Assembly: GCF_001990265.1 (NCBI RefSeq)
Contig: NZ_LYVN01000008.1
Span: forward strand, 1-58,310
Reading direction: 5' to 3'
DNA: 58,310 nt
Origin: Sphingopyxis sp. KK2
GTDB lineage: Bacteria; Pseudomonadota; Alphaproteobacteria; Sphingomonadales; Sphingomonadaceae
The position numbers and the translations under genes were made by a program. Every line of letters starts with the position of its first letter. The first letter of the stretch is position 1. This document shows, one piece after another, positions 14,142-25,159 of this stretch. Below the pieces are notes generated by a model. It worked only from the letters and a program-made list of their open reading frames with translations, was not told the origin of the DNA and searched no databases.

Positions 14142-15619
14142 AGGCAGGCTTCCAGATAGGGCTGGTCGAAGCCGAACTGGCGTGCCTTCTCCAGCGTATA
14201 GGGACGCAGGCCCATCGCGCGATATTCGCCGATGATCTTGCCGTCCTTGTCCTCGTCCAGATATTCGAACTTGAACAGTTCCTGCGTGACGATGACATCG
14301 CCTTCCATGCCGATCACCTCGGTGACGTTGGTGACGCGGCGCGAACCATCGCGCAGGCGCTTGATCTGGACGACCATGTCGACCGAGTCGGCGATCTGCT
14401 TCGAAATCGCTTCCTTCGGGATCTTCACGTCGCCCATCAGCACCATATTTTCCATACGGCCGAGGCATTCGCGCGGGCTGTTCGAGTGGAGCGTACACAT
14501 CGAGCCGTCGTGGCCGGTGTTCATCGCGGCGAGCAGGTCGAAACATTCGGCGCCGCGGACCTCACCCATGATGATGCGGTCGGGACGCATACGCAGCGCG
14601 TTCTTGACGAGGTCGCCCATGTGAATCGCGCCATTGCCCTCAAGGTTCGCCGGGCGCGTTTCGAGCGGCAGCCAGTGCGGCTGCTGCAGGCGAAGTTCGG
14701 CGGCGTCCTCGATCGTCAGCACGCGCTCGCCGGGGTCGATCATCTTGGAGAGGGCGTTGAGCATCGTCGTCTTGCCCGAACCCGTACCGCCCGAGATGAC
14801 GATGTTGAAGCGGCTGGCGCCCGCGATCTTCAGCGCGGTGCACATCTTCTGGCTCATCGCGCCCCACTGGCACAGCATGTCGAGCGTGATCGGCTTGGCC
14901 GAGAATTTACGAATCGAGATCGCGGTGCCGCGCAAGCTCAGCGGCGGCACGATCACGTTGACGCGGCTGCCGTCCTTGAGGCGGGCGTCGGCGAGCGGCG
15001 TGGTCTGGTCGACGCGGCGGCCGACCATGTTGCAGATGCGCTGCGCGATCTGGAACAGATGCTGTTCGTCGCGGAACTGGATCGGCGCGATGACCAGCTG
15101 GCCCTTTTTTTCGATATAGGTCTGGTACGGCCCGTTGACCATGATGTCGCTGATGTCGGGGTCCGACAGCAGCTCCTCGAGCGGCCCGAAACCGAGCAAT
15201 TCGTCGACGAGCACCTTTTCGAGCGCGAACTGCTCGCGGCGGTTCAGCGTGATCCGCAGTTCGGCAAGCACTTCGAGGATGATCGGGCGGAATTCCTCGG
15301 TCAGCTCGTCCTTCGACAGCGTCGCCGCCGCCTCGGGATCGACGCGTTCGAGCAGGCGCGGGAGCACCTGCTCCTTGATCTTGTGGACGCTGGCCTCGAA
15401 ACCCTGCGCCTTTTCAGGCTCCATCGCCTCGGCGGTCGAGCGCTGGTTCAGCCGCTCCATTGCCTCGAGTTCGGGAACCGGGCCTGCCGAGTCGGGAAGC
15501 GGCGCCGCGTCGATCGCGGGGAACTGGCCACCGCCGCTGCCAGCGCCGCCCTGCATCGGCTTCGCCACGCCAAAGGCGGGGCGTCCTGCGGTACCGGGTC
15601 GGCGTCCGAATGCGCTCAT
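14138..15619 (-). CDS. cpaF: CpaF/TadA-family secretion ATPase
   Basis: A 493-residue hexameric AAA-like ATPase that powers Tad/Flp pilus assembly or related secretion. Order: a flexible Gly/Pro-rich N-terminus (to about 60), helical N-terminal domain with PLEELLSDPDISDIMVNGP, then the motor with Walker A ISGGTGSGKTTMLNAL, Asp box TIEDAAELRLQQPH, Walker B region PDRIIMGEVRGAEC, and the His box GHDGSMCTLHSNSPRE. All ATPase motifs are intact. The start at 15619 has an AGGA site; an ATG at 15643 adds eight residues. No other cpa or tad genes are adjacent, so the rest of the pilus machinery must be elsewhere or this is an orphan copy. Confidence 0.92.
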   Translation of the reverse strand: MSAFGRRPGTAGRPAFGVAKPMQGGAGSGGGQFPAIDAAPLPDSAGPVPELEAMERLNQRSTAEAMEPEKAQGFEASVHKIKEQVLPRLLERVDPEAAATLSKDELTEEFRPIILEVLAELRITLNRREQFALEKVLVDELLGFGPLEELLSDPDISDIMVNGPYQTYIEKKGQLVIAPIQFRDEQHLFQIAQRICNMVGRRVDQTTPLADARLKDGSRVNVIVPPLSLRGTAISIRKFSAKPITLDMLCQWGAMSQKMCTALKIAGASRFNIVISGGTGSGKTTMLNALSKMIDPGERVLTIEDAAELRLQQPHWLPLETRPANLEGNGAIHMGDLVKNALRMRPDRIIMGEVRGAECFDLLAAMNTGHDGSMCTLHSNSPRECLGRMENMVLMGDVKIPKEAISKQIADSVDMVVQIKRLRDGSRRVTNVTEVIGMEGDVIVTQELFKFEYLDEDKDGKIIGEYRAMGLRPYTLEKARQFGFDQPYLEACL

Positions 15620-15770
15620 GGTTGTGTCCTGCTTCCGAATCATGTCCGTGGTTGTGTCGCCGCCAGAGCAGACGAACCCCCAATCAACAGGGTGAATAGA
15701 TCGGAAACTTTGACATTCTCCTAATGCCCCGACAGCATCGTCGGACAGATGGCATCCGGGCGGAGGGATT

Positions 15771-16250
15771 ATGCGTTTCATCCTTTTGGCGATGGCATTG
15801 GCGGTCGCCGCGCCCGCGACCGCGCAGGACGACGATCCGGTGCTGCCGGCATGGATGGCCGGCTGCTGGGAAACGCGCGACGGCGCGCGCTGGGCGGAGG
15901 AATGCTGGACCGCGCCGCGCGGCGGCATGATGATCGGCAGCGGGCGGCGCGGCGAGGGCGACCGGCTGGGCGAATGGGAAGTGATGCGGATTGCCCTCTC
16001 CGAGCCGAATGACGATGGCCCCGTCCTGCGCATGGCGTTCGTCGCGGCGCCGGGCGGGAGCGGCTGGACGACCTTCGCCTGGTCGCCGGGCGACGACGGC
16101 GACGGGGTGGCGTTCGCCAATGTCGCGAACGACTATCCGCAGCTGATACGCTATTGGCGCGAGGGGAAGAATCTGAAAGCGCGCATCTCGATGGCCGACG
16201 GCAGCCGCCCGGTCGAATGGACTTACAGACCGATGGGAAGCGGCGATTGA
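15771..16250 (+). CDS. Secreted DUF6265 protein
   Basis: A 159-residue exported protein with signal peptide MRFILLAMALAVAAPATAQ. The mature region matches DUF6265: WMAGCWETRDGARWAEECW near the N-terminus, then GGMMIGSGRR, and a beta-rich lipocalin-like body with FANVANDYPQLIRYWREG. Family members are small periplasmic beta-barrel-like proteins of unknown function. The gene diverges from cpaF across 151 bases and ends in a terminator shared with the atp operon. Confidence 0.8.
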   Translation: MRFILLAMALAVAAPATAQDDDPVLPAWMAGCWETRDGARWAEECWTAPRGGMMIGSGRRGEGDRLGEWEVMRIALSEPNDDGPVLRMAFVAAPGGSGWTTFAWSPGDDGDGVAFANVANDYPQLIRYWREGKNLKARISMADGSRPVEWTYRPMGSGD

Positions 16251-16256
16251 GCCATG

Positions 16257-16281
16257 AAAAAGGGGGCCGCGGCCCCCTTTT
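16257..16281. terminator. Bidirectional terminator between DUF6265 and atpC
   Basis: A near-perfect palindrome: an A-run, then GGGGGC, a CGCG centre, GCCCCC and a T-run. The A and T flanks make it work on both strands; it lies between two convergent transcription units. Confidence 0.85.
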
Positions 16282-16305
16282 GTCATTCGCTTTGCCTGGC
16301 CGCGA

Positions 16306-16566
16306 TCAGCCGGCGGTCACATGCTCGGCGAGGACGGTCAGCCCGGCCTCATTGACCTCGGCAAAGCCGCCTTCGACCTCGATCGTCTCGGGCGCGGCGC
16401 CAGCGCTCGCATAGATGGTCAGCGGGCCGTTGCGCAGCGTCGCCATGAAGGGCGCATGGCCTTCGAGCACAGAGAAGTCGCCTTCGCTGCCCGGTACGGT
16501 GACCATGTAGACATCGGCGGTCCGCTCGAGGCGGGCGGGGGTTACGAGTTCGAACTTCAGAGCCAT
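16306..16566 (-). CDS. atpC: F1 ATP synthase epsilon subunit
   Basis: An 86-residue epsilon subunit, the central-stalk regulator of F1. The N-terminal beta sandwich is clear: [20 protein letters not shown], then [19 protein letters not shown] and [18 protein letters not shown]. It ends right after the beta domain, so the C-terminal two-helix inhibitory domain of longer homologues is absent. This short form is common in sphingomonads and some other alphaproteobacteria, and implies no epsilon-type autoinhibition. It is the last gene of the atp operon, 46 bases after atpD. Confidence 0.95.
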   Translation of the reverse strand: MALKFELVTPARLERTADVYMVTVPGSEGDFSVLEGHAPFMATLRNGPLTIYASAGAAPETIEVEGGFAEVNEAGLTVLAEHVTAG

Positions 16567-16612
16567 TTTACTTCCTTAAGCCCCTCCCGCGTGGGGGAGG
16601 GGCATAGGTTCC

Positions 16613-18151
<1,539 letters not shown>

Positions 18152-18727
18152 TTATTTGAACGTTTCGTGGAGGCGCGACGCCTCGATTTCTTCGGGAATG
18201 GGACGACCGCGGAGCTGCGCCCAGCTCTTGCGGAGCGCGGCAGGGATGCGGGTACGGGTGTCGATATTATAGGCTTCTGCGACGCGGGGCGAAAACAGCA
18301 GATATCCGGTCACGGCAAGGTTGAACGCCAGATCGATCGGCAGCAGCGGGAACCCGCCGACCGCGGTCCAATCGGTGCCCGCAAAAACCACCGGACGCAG
18401 CAGTTCGAACAGCAGGGCGAGGCCCGGATAGGCGATCCAGATGGCCGCAACGGTAAAGACCACGCTGCTGCGCTGCAGCTGCGATGCGAGCAGGCCGAAA
18501 GCGATCAGGAACAGCATCATCCGGACGACGATCGATGCGATCGACAGCGCGACATAGGTGCCGGTGCCCGGCAGGTCGTAACCCGACATCGCAACCGTGT
18601 CCTGTGCCAGCTGGCGCATCATCACGATCTGTACGGCGCCCAACAGGGTAAACAGGATCAGGCCCGCGCACAGCAATGCTGTCCACGGCCCGACCTTGGC
18701 AAACCAGTTGGGGGCGCCGCCGGTCAT
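18152..18727 (-). CDS. Four-helix membrane protein inserted between atpG and atpD
   Basis: A 191-residue integral membrane protein with about four hydrophobic helices: PWTALLCAGLILFTLLGAV, YVALSIASIVVRMMLFLIAF, VVFTVAAIWIAYPGLALLF and LLPIDLAFNLAVTGYLLF. The topology and the ending YLLFSPRVAEAYNIDTRTR recall DUF2569 proteins, but the match is by eye and weak. The ATG begins two bases after the atpG stop and its own stop lies 12 bases before atpD, so it is fully embedded in the F1 operon and co-translated. Its composition is like its neighbours. Function unknown; a role in ATP synthase assembly or simple hitch-hiking are both possible. Confidence 0.8.
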   Translation of the reverse strand: MTGGAPNWFAKVGPWTALLCAGLILFTLLGAVQIVMMRQLAQDTVAMSGYDLPGTGTYVALSIASIVVRMMLFLIAFGLLASQLQRSSVVFTVAAIWIAYPGLALLFELLRPVVFAGTDWTAVGGFPLLPIDLAFNLAVTGYLLFSPRVAEAYNIDTRTRIPAALRKSWAQLRGRPIPEEIEASRLHETFK

Positions 18728-18729
18728 CG

Positions 18730-19605
18730 TCAGAGCGCCTCGGCGCCCGCGATGATTTCGATGAGTTCGGTGGTGATCGCCGCCTGACGCGTGCGGTTGT
18801 AGACGATGGTCAGCTTGTTGATCAGGTCGCCCGCGTTGCGCGTCGCATTGTCCATCGCGGTCATCGACGCGCCCTGTTCGGACGCGGCGTTTTCAAGGAG
18901 GCCCTTGAAGATCTGGATGGTGACGTTGCGCGGCAAGAGGTCGGCGAGGATCGCTTCCTCGTCGGGCTCATACTCGACCGCGGCGCCGCTCGATGCGGGA
19001 ACGTCGGCGGGCGGCGGAACCGGGATCATCTGCTGGCCGGTCGCGATCTGGAGCAGCGCCGAGCGGAACTTCGAATAGAAGAGGTGCGCGACGTCGAAGG
19101 CGCCGGCTTCGTACAGCTCCATCACCTTCGTGGAGATGTCGCTCGCCTGTTCGAAGCCGATGTCGCGGATGCCGGTCGTCTCATATTGCTCGATGATCTG
19201 GCCGGGGAAGAGGCGTGCGATCACCGGGCGGCCCTTGCGGCCGACGAGGAAGAAGACGACCTTCTTGCCCTGCGCCTGCAGTTCGAGCGCCTTGTCGCGC
19301 GCGGCCTTGACGATGTTCGAGTTGAACGCGCCCGCAAGGCCGCGGTCGCTGTTGAGCACGACGAGCAGATGCGTGTCGCCCTTGCCGGTGCCCGACAACA
19401 GCTTCGGCGCCGAATCCGACGCGCCGACCTTCGACGCGAGGCTCGCGACGACGCGCTCGAGACGCTCGGCATAGGGACGCGCGGCCTCGGCGGCCGCCTG
19501 CGCCTTGCGCAGCTTGGCGGCGGCGACCATCTTCTTGGCCTTGGTGATCTTCTGGGTCGACTTGACCGAGACGATCCGCCCTTTGAGTTCCTTGAGTGAT
19601 GCCAC
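18730..19605 (-). CDS. atpG: F1 ATP synthase gamma subunit
   Basis: A 291-residue gamma subunit, the rotor shaft of F1. N-terminal helix: [33 protein letters not shown]; Rossmann part with [23 protein letters not shown]-terminal helix [44 protein letters not shown]. Length is normal. It begins with GTG at 19605, preceded by an AGAGGA site. A dispersed hairpin repeat occupies the 107-base gap to atpA. Confidence 0.97.
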   Translation of the reverse strand: MASLKELKGRIVSVKSTQKITKAKKMVAAAKLRKAQAAAEAARPYAERLERVVASLASKVGASDSAPKLLSGTGKGDTHLLVVLNSDRGLAGAFNSNIVKAARDKALELQAQGKKVVFFLVGRKGRPVIARLFPGQIIEQYETTGIRDIGFEQASDISTKVMELYEAGAFDVAHLFYSKFRSALLQIATGQQMIPVPPPADVPASSGAAVEYEPDEEAILADLLPRNVTIQIFKGLLENAASEQGASMTAMDNATRNAGDLINKLTIVYNRTRQAAITTELIEIIAGAEAL

Positions 19606-19624
19606 TCTATCGGTTCCTCTTTTT

Positions 19625-19702
19625 CGTCATTCCCGCGAAAGCGGGAACCTAGGGATAGCTTGCGCTGTGTCGCGCTGGGTCCCCGCTTTCGCGGGGATGA
19701 CG
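19625..19702. repeat. Dispersed inverted repeat (CGTCATnCCCGCGAA family), copy in atpA-atpG gap
   Basis: Left arm starts CGTCATTCCCGCGAAAGC and the right arm ends GCGGGGATGACG; the arms are nearly complementary over about 28 bases with a 22-base spacer. It resembles the copies at 40109 and 47381. In the atp transcript it forms a hairpin between atpA and atpG without a U-run, so it may affect mRNA processing rather than termination. Confidence 0.8.
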
Positions 19703-19712
19703 AGGTGTATGT

Positions 19713-21245
<1,533 letters not shown>

Positions 21246-21281
21246 TTAGCCTTTCATCGGGCAAATTTGGCGTACGGGCTT

Positions 21282-21848
21282 TCAGCCCTTCATCGCCTGG
21301 GCGAAACTGTTGAGACGGGTGCGGATGCTGCCGTCGATCAGCTGGCTGCCCAGCTGGACGACGAGGCCGCCAAGGATGGCGGGATCGACGGTCGTGGCGA
21401 CGGTGACGTCGCGCCCGACACGGGATTTGAGGTTCGCGGTCAGCTCTTTCAGCTGCGCGGCGGTCAGCGGGTGTGCGCTGGTGACCTTCGCGGTCACTTC
21501 GCCGCGATGATCGGCGACGATCGCGTCATAGGCGTCGATCATCTTGGGCAGATCGGCGAGGCGGCGATTGTCAGCGAGCACGCCGAGGAATTTCGCGGTC
21601 AGCGAATCGAGCTTCATCGCCTTGGCGACGCCGGCCATCGCCTTGGCGGCATCGTCGCGGCCGACGACCGGGCTGGCGATCAGCGCCGACAGGTCGGCCG
21701 ATTCGGTCAGGCCTGCGCGCAGGGTGGCGAGGCTCTTGGCGACCGCGTCGATCGCGTTCGATTCGCGGGCCAGATCGAACAAAGCGACTGCATAACGGCC
21801 CGCGAGGCCCGCCGTGATGTTGCCCTGAATGCCGCCGGAATTCTCCAC
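21282..21848 (-). CDS. atpH: F1 ATP synthase delta subunit
   Basis: A 188-residue delta subunit (peripheral-stalk clamp on F1). The helical N-terminal domain has LAGRYAVALFDLARESNAID; the C-terminal part has GEVTAKVTSAHPLTAAQL and DPAILGGLVVQLGSQLIDGSIRTRL, the family signature. GTG at 21848 is chosen because an AAAGGA site precedes it and the protein begins in the expected place; longer in-frame starts reach 21917 but only add unrelated residues. It is the first gene of the operon, so the promoter should lie in 21849-21980; I could not pick it out confidently. Confidence 0.95.
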   Translation of the reverse strand: MENSGGIQGNITAGLAGRYAVALFDLARESNAIDAVAKSLATLRAGLTESADLSALIASPVVGRDDAAKAMAGVAKAMKLDSLTAKFLGVLADNRRLADLPKMIDAYDAIVADHRGEVTAKVTSAHPLTAAQLKELTANLKSRVGRDVTVATTVDPAILGGLVVQLGSQLIDGSIRTRLNSFAQAMKG

Positions 21849-21980
21849 GCGTGAAAGTCCTTTGTTGCTATCCCGAGGGGGGATGGGTCGCGCTTTACCG
21901 GGAGATTCGATGAACAACCCCCGCGCGAAGTCGCGGCGCGCCTAGCAACGATTGTGCTGCAATGCAAGGTGGGGGTGGGA

Positions 21981-22496
21981 CTAGTTGCAGGCCGATTGTG
22001 GAATCTTTGCAGCGGCCTCGGCGTGCATCGCTCTAAGGCGCTTGAGCAATGCCGCATCTCGCTTCTTGTCGGCAGCGACAAGGCTTTCATATGTGCGTCC
22101 GTCGGTCGCTGCACCTTCCCACACGGCCAGCAGTTCGTCGGCCTGTTTTCCCGTGCAGACAAAATCGGTATCGGACCGGGAGTGGGTAATCACGACTCGT
22201 CCTACGCAAGCGCGTTCGCCGAGCTGCGGATAGCAGACACCGTCGGCCCGAAGCGGGACGCTCGATGTCATCCAAGTTTTCGTCTCTAGCGAAGCGGTGA
22301 GCCGTTCCAGTTCGCGGTCTAGCTTTGATGTGTCACGTCCGGCCATCGCGCACAGGCAGGACTGATCGCCGAGTTTCACAACGCGGTCGATTTGCATCTC
22401 TTTCCGTTTTTCTTCCGAAATCTCTGGGGCGGGAGCGCTGCAACCCGCCAGCAGGACTATAGCGACCGTCCCGAGCGTCAGACCTCTCGCTTGCAT
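21981..22496 (-). CDS. Hypothetical lipoprotein
   Basis: A 171-residue protein with a clear lipoprotein signal: MQARGLTLGTVAIVLLAGCS, lipobox LLAGC. The ATG at 22496 is preceded by a GGGAGGGGG site. The mature part contains an acidic/basic helical stretch and five Cys after the lipid Cys (CLCAM, VCYPQL, RACVGR, FVCTGK, SACN), which may form disulfides. I recognise no domain. The composition is slightly less GC-rich than the neighbours. It lies upstream of atpH on the same strand, but with about 130 bases between them. Confidence 0.7.
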   Translation of the reverse strand: MQARGLTLGTVAIVLLAGCSAPAPEISEEKRKEMQIDRVVKLGDQSCLCAMAGRDTSKLDRELERLTASLETKTWMTSSVPLRADGVCYPQLGERACVGRVVITHSRSDTDFVCTGKQADELLAVWEGAATDGRTYESLVAADKKRDAALLKRLRAMHAEAAAKIPQSACN

Positions 22497-22543
22497 TCTG
22501 ATCCCCCTCCCATAAACCCGCCGCACGACTAACATGGGAGACG

Positions 22544-23224
22544 ATGATGGGCGAGATGATCCGGATGACGATGGACGATGGCGCCGAGATTGCGGTCTAT
22601 CATGTGCAGCCCGAAGGCGAACGCCGCGGCGGGCTGGTGCTGATCCAGGAAATCTTCGGGGTCACCGACCATATCCGCGACCTGTGCGACGAATATGCCG
22701 CAGATGGCTATGAGGTGCTCGCCCCCGCGATCTTCGACCGCGAGCATCCGGGGTTCGAGAGCGACTATTCGGGGCCGCAGTTCGAGCGCGCGGTGCAACT
22801 GGCGCGCGAACTCCATCCCTTCGAGCAGAGTTTGAAGGATGCGCAGACCTGCATCGATGCGCTGAAGGGCAAAGGCCCCGTTTTCATCACCGGCTATTGC
22901 TATGGCGGCTCGGTCGCCTGGCGCATGGCGCAGATCAGCCCCGACCTCGCCGCGGCATCCTCCTATTATGGCAGCCTCGTGCCCACCCAGTTCGCCGATC
23001 AGGCACCGGGTTGCGCGACCATCGCCCATTTCGGCCGCTTCGACGCGGGCATCCCGATGGAAGGGGTCGAGGCGCTGATCGCGAAGCAGCATCCGACCGC
23101 GCAGATCTTCGTCTATGACGCCAACCACGGCTTCAACAGCGACCGCCGCAAGGATTATCACGAACCGTCGAGCGAACTGGCGCGCGAGCGCACGCTGATG
23201 CTGTTCAAGGCCTGCGGGGGGTGA
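22544..23224 (+). CDS. Dienelactone hydrolase family protein
   Basis: A 226-residue alpha/beta hydrolase. Dienelactone hydrolase features: Glu36 in LVLIQEIFGVTDHIRD, the nucleophile Cys119 in FITGYCYGGSVAW, the Asp in HFGRFDAGIP and the His in YDANHGFNSDRR. The full C-D-H triad with the activating Glu is present, so it should hydrolyse an ester or lactone, possibly in aromatic catabolism, though no other ring-cleavage genes are near. Its TGA overlaps the GTG of the next gene (GTGA), so the three genes 22544-24548 look like one operon. Confidence 0.9.
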   Translation: MMGEMIRMTMDDGAEIAVYHVQPEGERRGGLVLIQEIFGVTDHIRDLCDEYAADGYEVLAPAIFDREHPGFESDYSGPQFERAVQLARELHPFEQSLKDAQTCIDALKGKGPVFITGYCYGGSVAWRMAQISPDLAAASSYYGSLVPTQFADQAPGCATIAHFGRFDAGIPMEGVEALIAKQHPTAQIFVYDANHGFNSDRRKDYHEPSSELARERTLMLFKACGG

Positions 23225-23751
23225 GGCTGGTCTTCCTCCACGGCCCCGCCGCATCGGGCAAGCTTACGGTCGCGAAGGAACTTGCGGCAGCGACCGGGCT
23301 GCCGCTCTTCCATAATCATCTCGTCGTCGATGCGCTGCTCGCGGTGTTCCCCTTCGGCAGCCCCGGTTTCGTGGCGCTGCGCGAGCATATGTGGCTCGAC
23401 GTCTTCGCCGCCGCGGCGGCCGAGGATCGCTCGCTGATCTTCACCTTCCACCCCGAAGCGAGCGTCGCGCCCGATTTTCCGCAGCGCGTCGCCGCGCTGG
23501 TCGAGAATGCGGGCGGACGCATCGATTTCGTCGCGCTCGACTGCGCGGCCGAAGTCGTCGCGGCGCGGGTCGAGGCACCCTCGCGGCAGGCGTGCGGCAA
23601 ATTATCGTCGCTCGCGCTGCTGCGCGAACTCGAGGCGGCGGGCGCCTTCGCCTATCCGCCGCTGCCCGCACCCGCGCTGACGATCGACACCGGCGCGGTC
23701 TCCCCCGCCGAAGCCGCGGCGCAGATCCGCGCCACGCTCGCTCTCGGCTGA
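23221..23751 (+). CDS. P-loop kinase-like protein (shikimate/adenylate kinase fold)
   Basis: A 176-residue soluble protein with an N-terminal P-loop, VFLHGPAASGKLTVAKELAA. The usual Ser/Thr after the Lys is replaced by Leu, followed by Thr, a variant seen in a family of shikimate-kinase-like ATPases. Downstream, FHNHLVVDALLAVFPFG and a C-terminal Arg/Gln-rich lid segment EAPSRQACGKLSSL fit a small-molecule kinase. The substrate is unknown. It starts with GTG at 23221, overlapping the hydrolase stop. Confidence 0.72.
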   Translation: MRLVFLHGPAASGKLTVAKELAAATGLPLFHNHLVVDALLAVFPFGSPGFVALREHMWLDVFAAAAAEDRSLIFTFHPEASVAPDFPQRVAALVENAGGRIDFVALDCAAEVVAARVEAPSRQACGKLSSLALLRELEAAGAFAYPPLPAPALTIDTGAVSPAEAAAQIRATLALG

Positions 23752-23759
23752 TCGCGCCG

Positions 23760-24548
23760 GTGAAGGTCGCGATCAACCTGCTGCTTTTTGTCCTCGTCTT
23801 CGCGCTCGCCGCGACCGCGATCCTCTACACGCAGCAGCGCCGCCTGCTCTTTCCCGCGCCGGACGATTATCCGGTCGAGGCGCCGGCCGGTTTCCGCCTC
23901 GTCCATACGCGCACCGACGACGGGCTCACCCTGACGGCCTTTTATCGGCCCGCTGCGCCGGGAGCGAAGACGGTCCTCTTCTTCCACGGCAATGGCGACA
24001 ATCTGGCGGGCGCGATGCAGGCGACGCGCGGCCCGGCCGCCGAGGGCGCCGGGCTGATGCTCGTCGAATATCGCGGCTATGGCGGCAATCCGGGTTCACC
24101 GCACGAAGACGGCCTTTATCGCGACGGCGAGGCGGCGCTGCGCTGGCTCGCCGATGCGGGCGTGCCGACGCGCGATATCGTCGTCGTCGGCAATTCGATC
24201 GGGTCGGGACCCGCGACCGAAATGGCGCGGCGCCACCCCGTCGCGGCGCTGGTGCTGGTGTCGGGGTTTTCGGACCTGCCCGCGGTGGTGCAGAGCCAGG
24301 TCCCGCTCATCCCGCGCTGGCTCGTCCGCGATCGCTTCGACAATGCGGCCAAGCTCGCGGCGGTACGCGCGCCGGTCTATCTGATGCACGGCGACGCCGA
24401 CACGCTCGTCAAACCCGACAATCTCGCGCGGCTCCACGCGGCGCGGTCCGATGCGACGGTCGCGCGTGTCGCGGGCGCGGGGCATGAACTCGCTTATGGC
24501 GCGGCGGCGCAGGCGATCCTGACGCGCTGGGTCGACGCGCTGCCCTGA
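23760..24548 (+). CDS. Membrane-anchored alpha/beta hydrolase (ABHD/Bem46-like)
   Basis: A 262-residue hydrolase with an N-terminal membrane anchor (VAINLLLFVLVFALAATAIL). The catalytic domain has LFFHGNGDNLAGA (oxyanion region), YRGYGGNPGSP, the nucleophile elbow VVVGNSIGSGPA, the acid in LMHGDADTLV and the His in GAGHELAYG. This order matches the Bem46/ABHD13 group of serine hydrolases, usually anchored to the cytoplasmic membrane. It starts with GTG at 23760, nine bases after the kinase-like gene. Substrate unknown. Confidence 0.85.
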   Translation: MKVAINLLLFVLVFALAATAILYTQQRRLLFPAPDDYPVEAPAGFRLVHTRTDDGLTLTAFYRPAAPGAKTVLFFHGNGDNLAGAMQATRGPAAEGAGLMLVEYRGYGGNPGSPHEDGLYRDGEAALRWLADAGVPTRDIVVVGNSIGSGPATEMARRHPVAALVLVSGFSDLPAVVQSQVPLIPRWLVRDRFDNAAKLAAVRAPVYLMHGDADTLVKPDNLARLHAARSDATVARVAGAGHELAYGAAAQAILTRWVDALP

Positions 24549-24607
24549 CGCGCGGCTAACCCGATCGTTACCGTTTCGTGCGAAGATCGCCGCCTTGGGA
24601 GGTGGCC

Positions 24608-25159
24608 ATGTCCTTCGCTTTGGCGTTCTTGCTTTTCGCGGCGCCCGATTTCGGGCTCGATCCGGCGTGGAAGCCCGTTGCCGACCCGCTCGCGCCCGCG
24701 CGTGCGGGCCAGATCCAGTGCCACGATCCCGATCCGGCGGCGCGCTCGTGCCGCGTGATGACCTGGTTCGACAGCGGCGCCGACGGCCGGGTGTCGGTGC
24801 GGCAATTGACCGCGCTTCCCAATGCCCCCGCTTTCGCCGCAGAGGCGCGATTCAAGCTGGTGCGCGAAGGCGTCGCGCTCTGCGGCACCGTCGACGACGC
24901 CTATATGGCGGGCTTTCGCATCGTCAGCAGCCGCGCGCCCCATGCGCCGGTCAACGACAAGCGCCTCATGCTCCTCTATCGGCAGGGGCTGGTCGAGGCT
25001 TTGTGGCATCGCAAGACCTGCGCCTACGCCTTCGCACGCGCCGACGATGCGATGCATCAGGAGGTCGGGACGGTCGATGGCCAGTTCGCCGGCGAACTGA
25101 TGGGGCAATATCTGTGGATCGATCCCGGCGCCGGCTGGCGGCTCAAGGCGCCGGGCTGA
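24608..25159 (+). CDS. Hypothetical secreted protein
   Basis: A 183-residue protein with a short hydrophobic N-terminus (MSFALAFLLFAAP) that may act as a signal peptide. The body has four Cys (IQCHDPD, RSCRVM, ALCGTVD, KTCAYAF) and aromatic-rich strands ending QYLWIDPGAGWRLK. No domain recognised. ATG at 24608 follows a GGGAGGTGG site. Its 3' end overlaps the convergent protease gene by 17 bases. Confidence 0.65.
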   Translation: MSFALAFLLFAAPDFGLDPAWKPVADPLAPARAGQIQCHDPDPAARSCRVMTWFDSGADGRVSVRQLTALPNAPAFAAEARFKLVREGVALCGTVDDAYMAGFRIVSSRAPHAPVNDKRLMLLYRQGLVEALWHRKTCAYAFARADDAMHQEVGTVDGQFAGELMGQYLWIDPGAGWRLKAPG

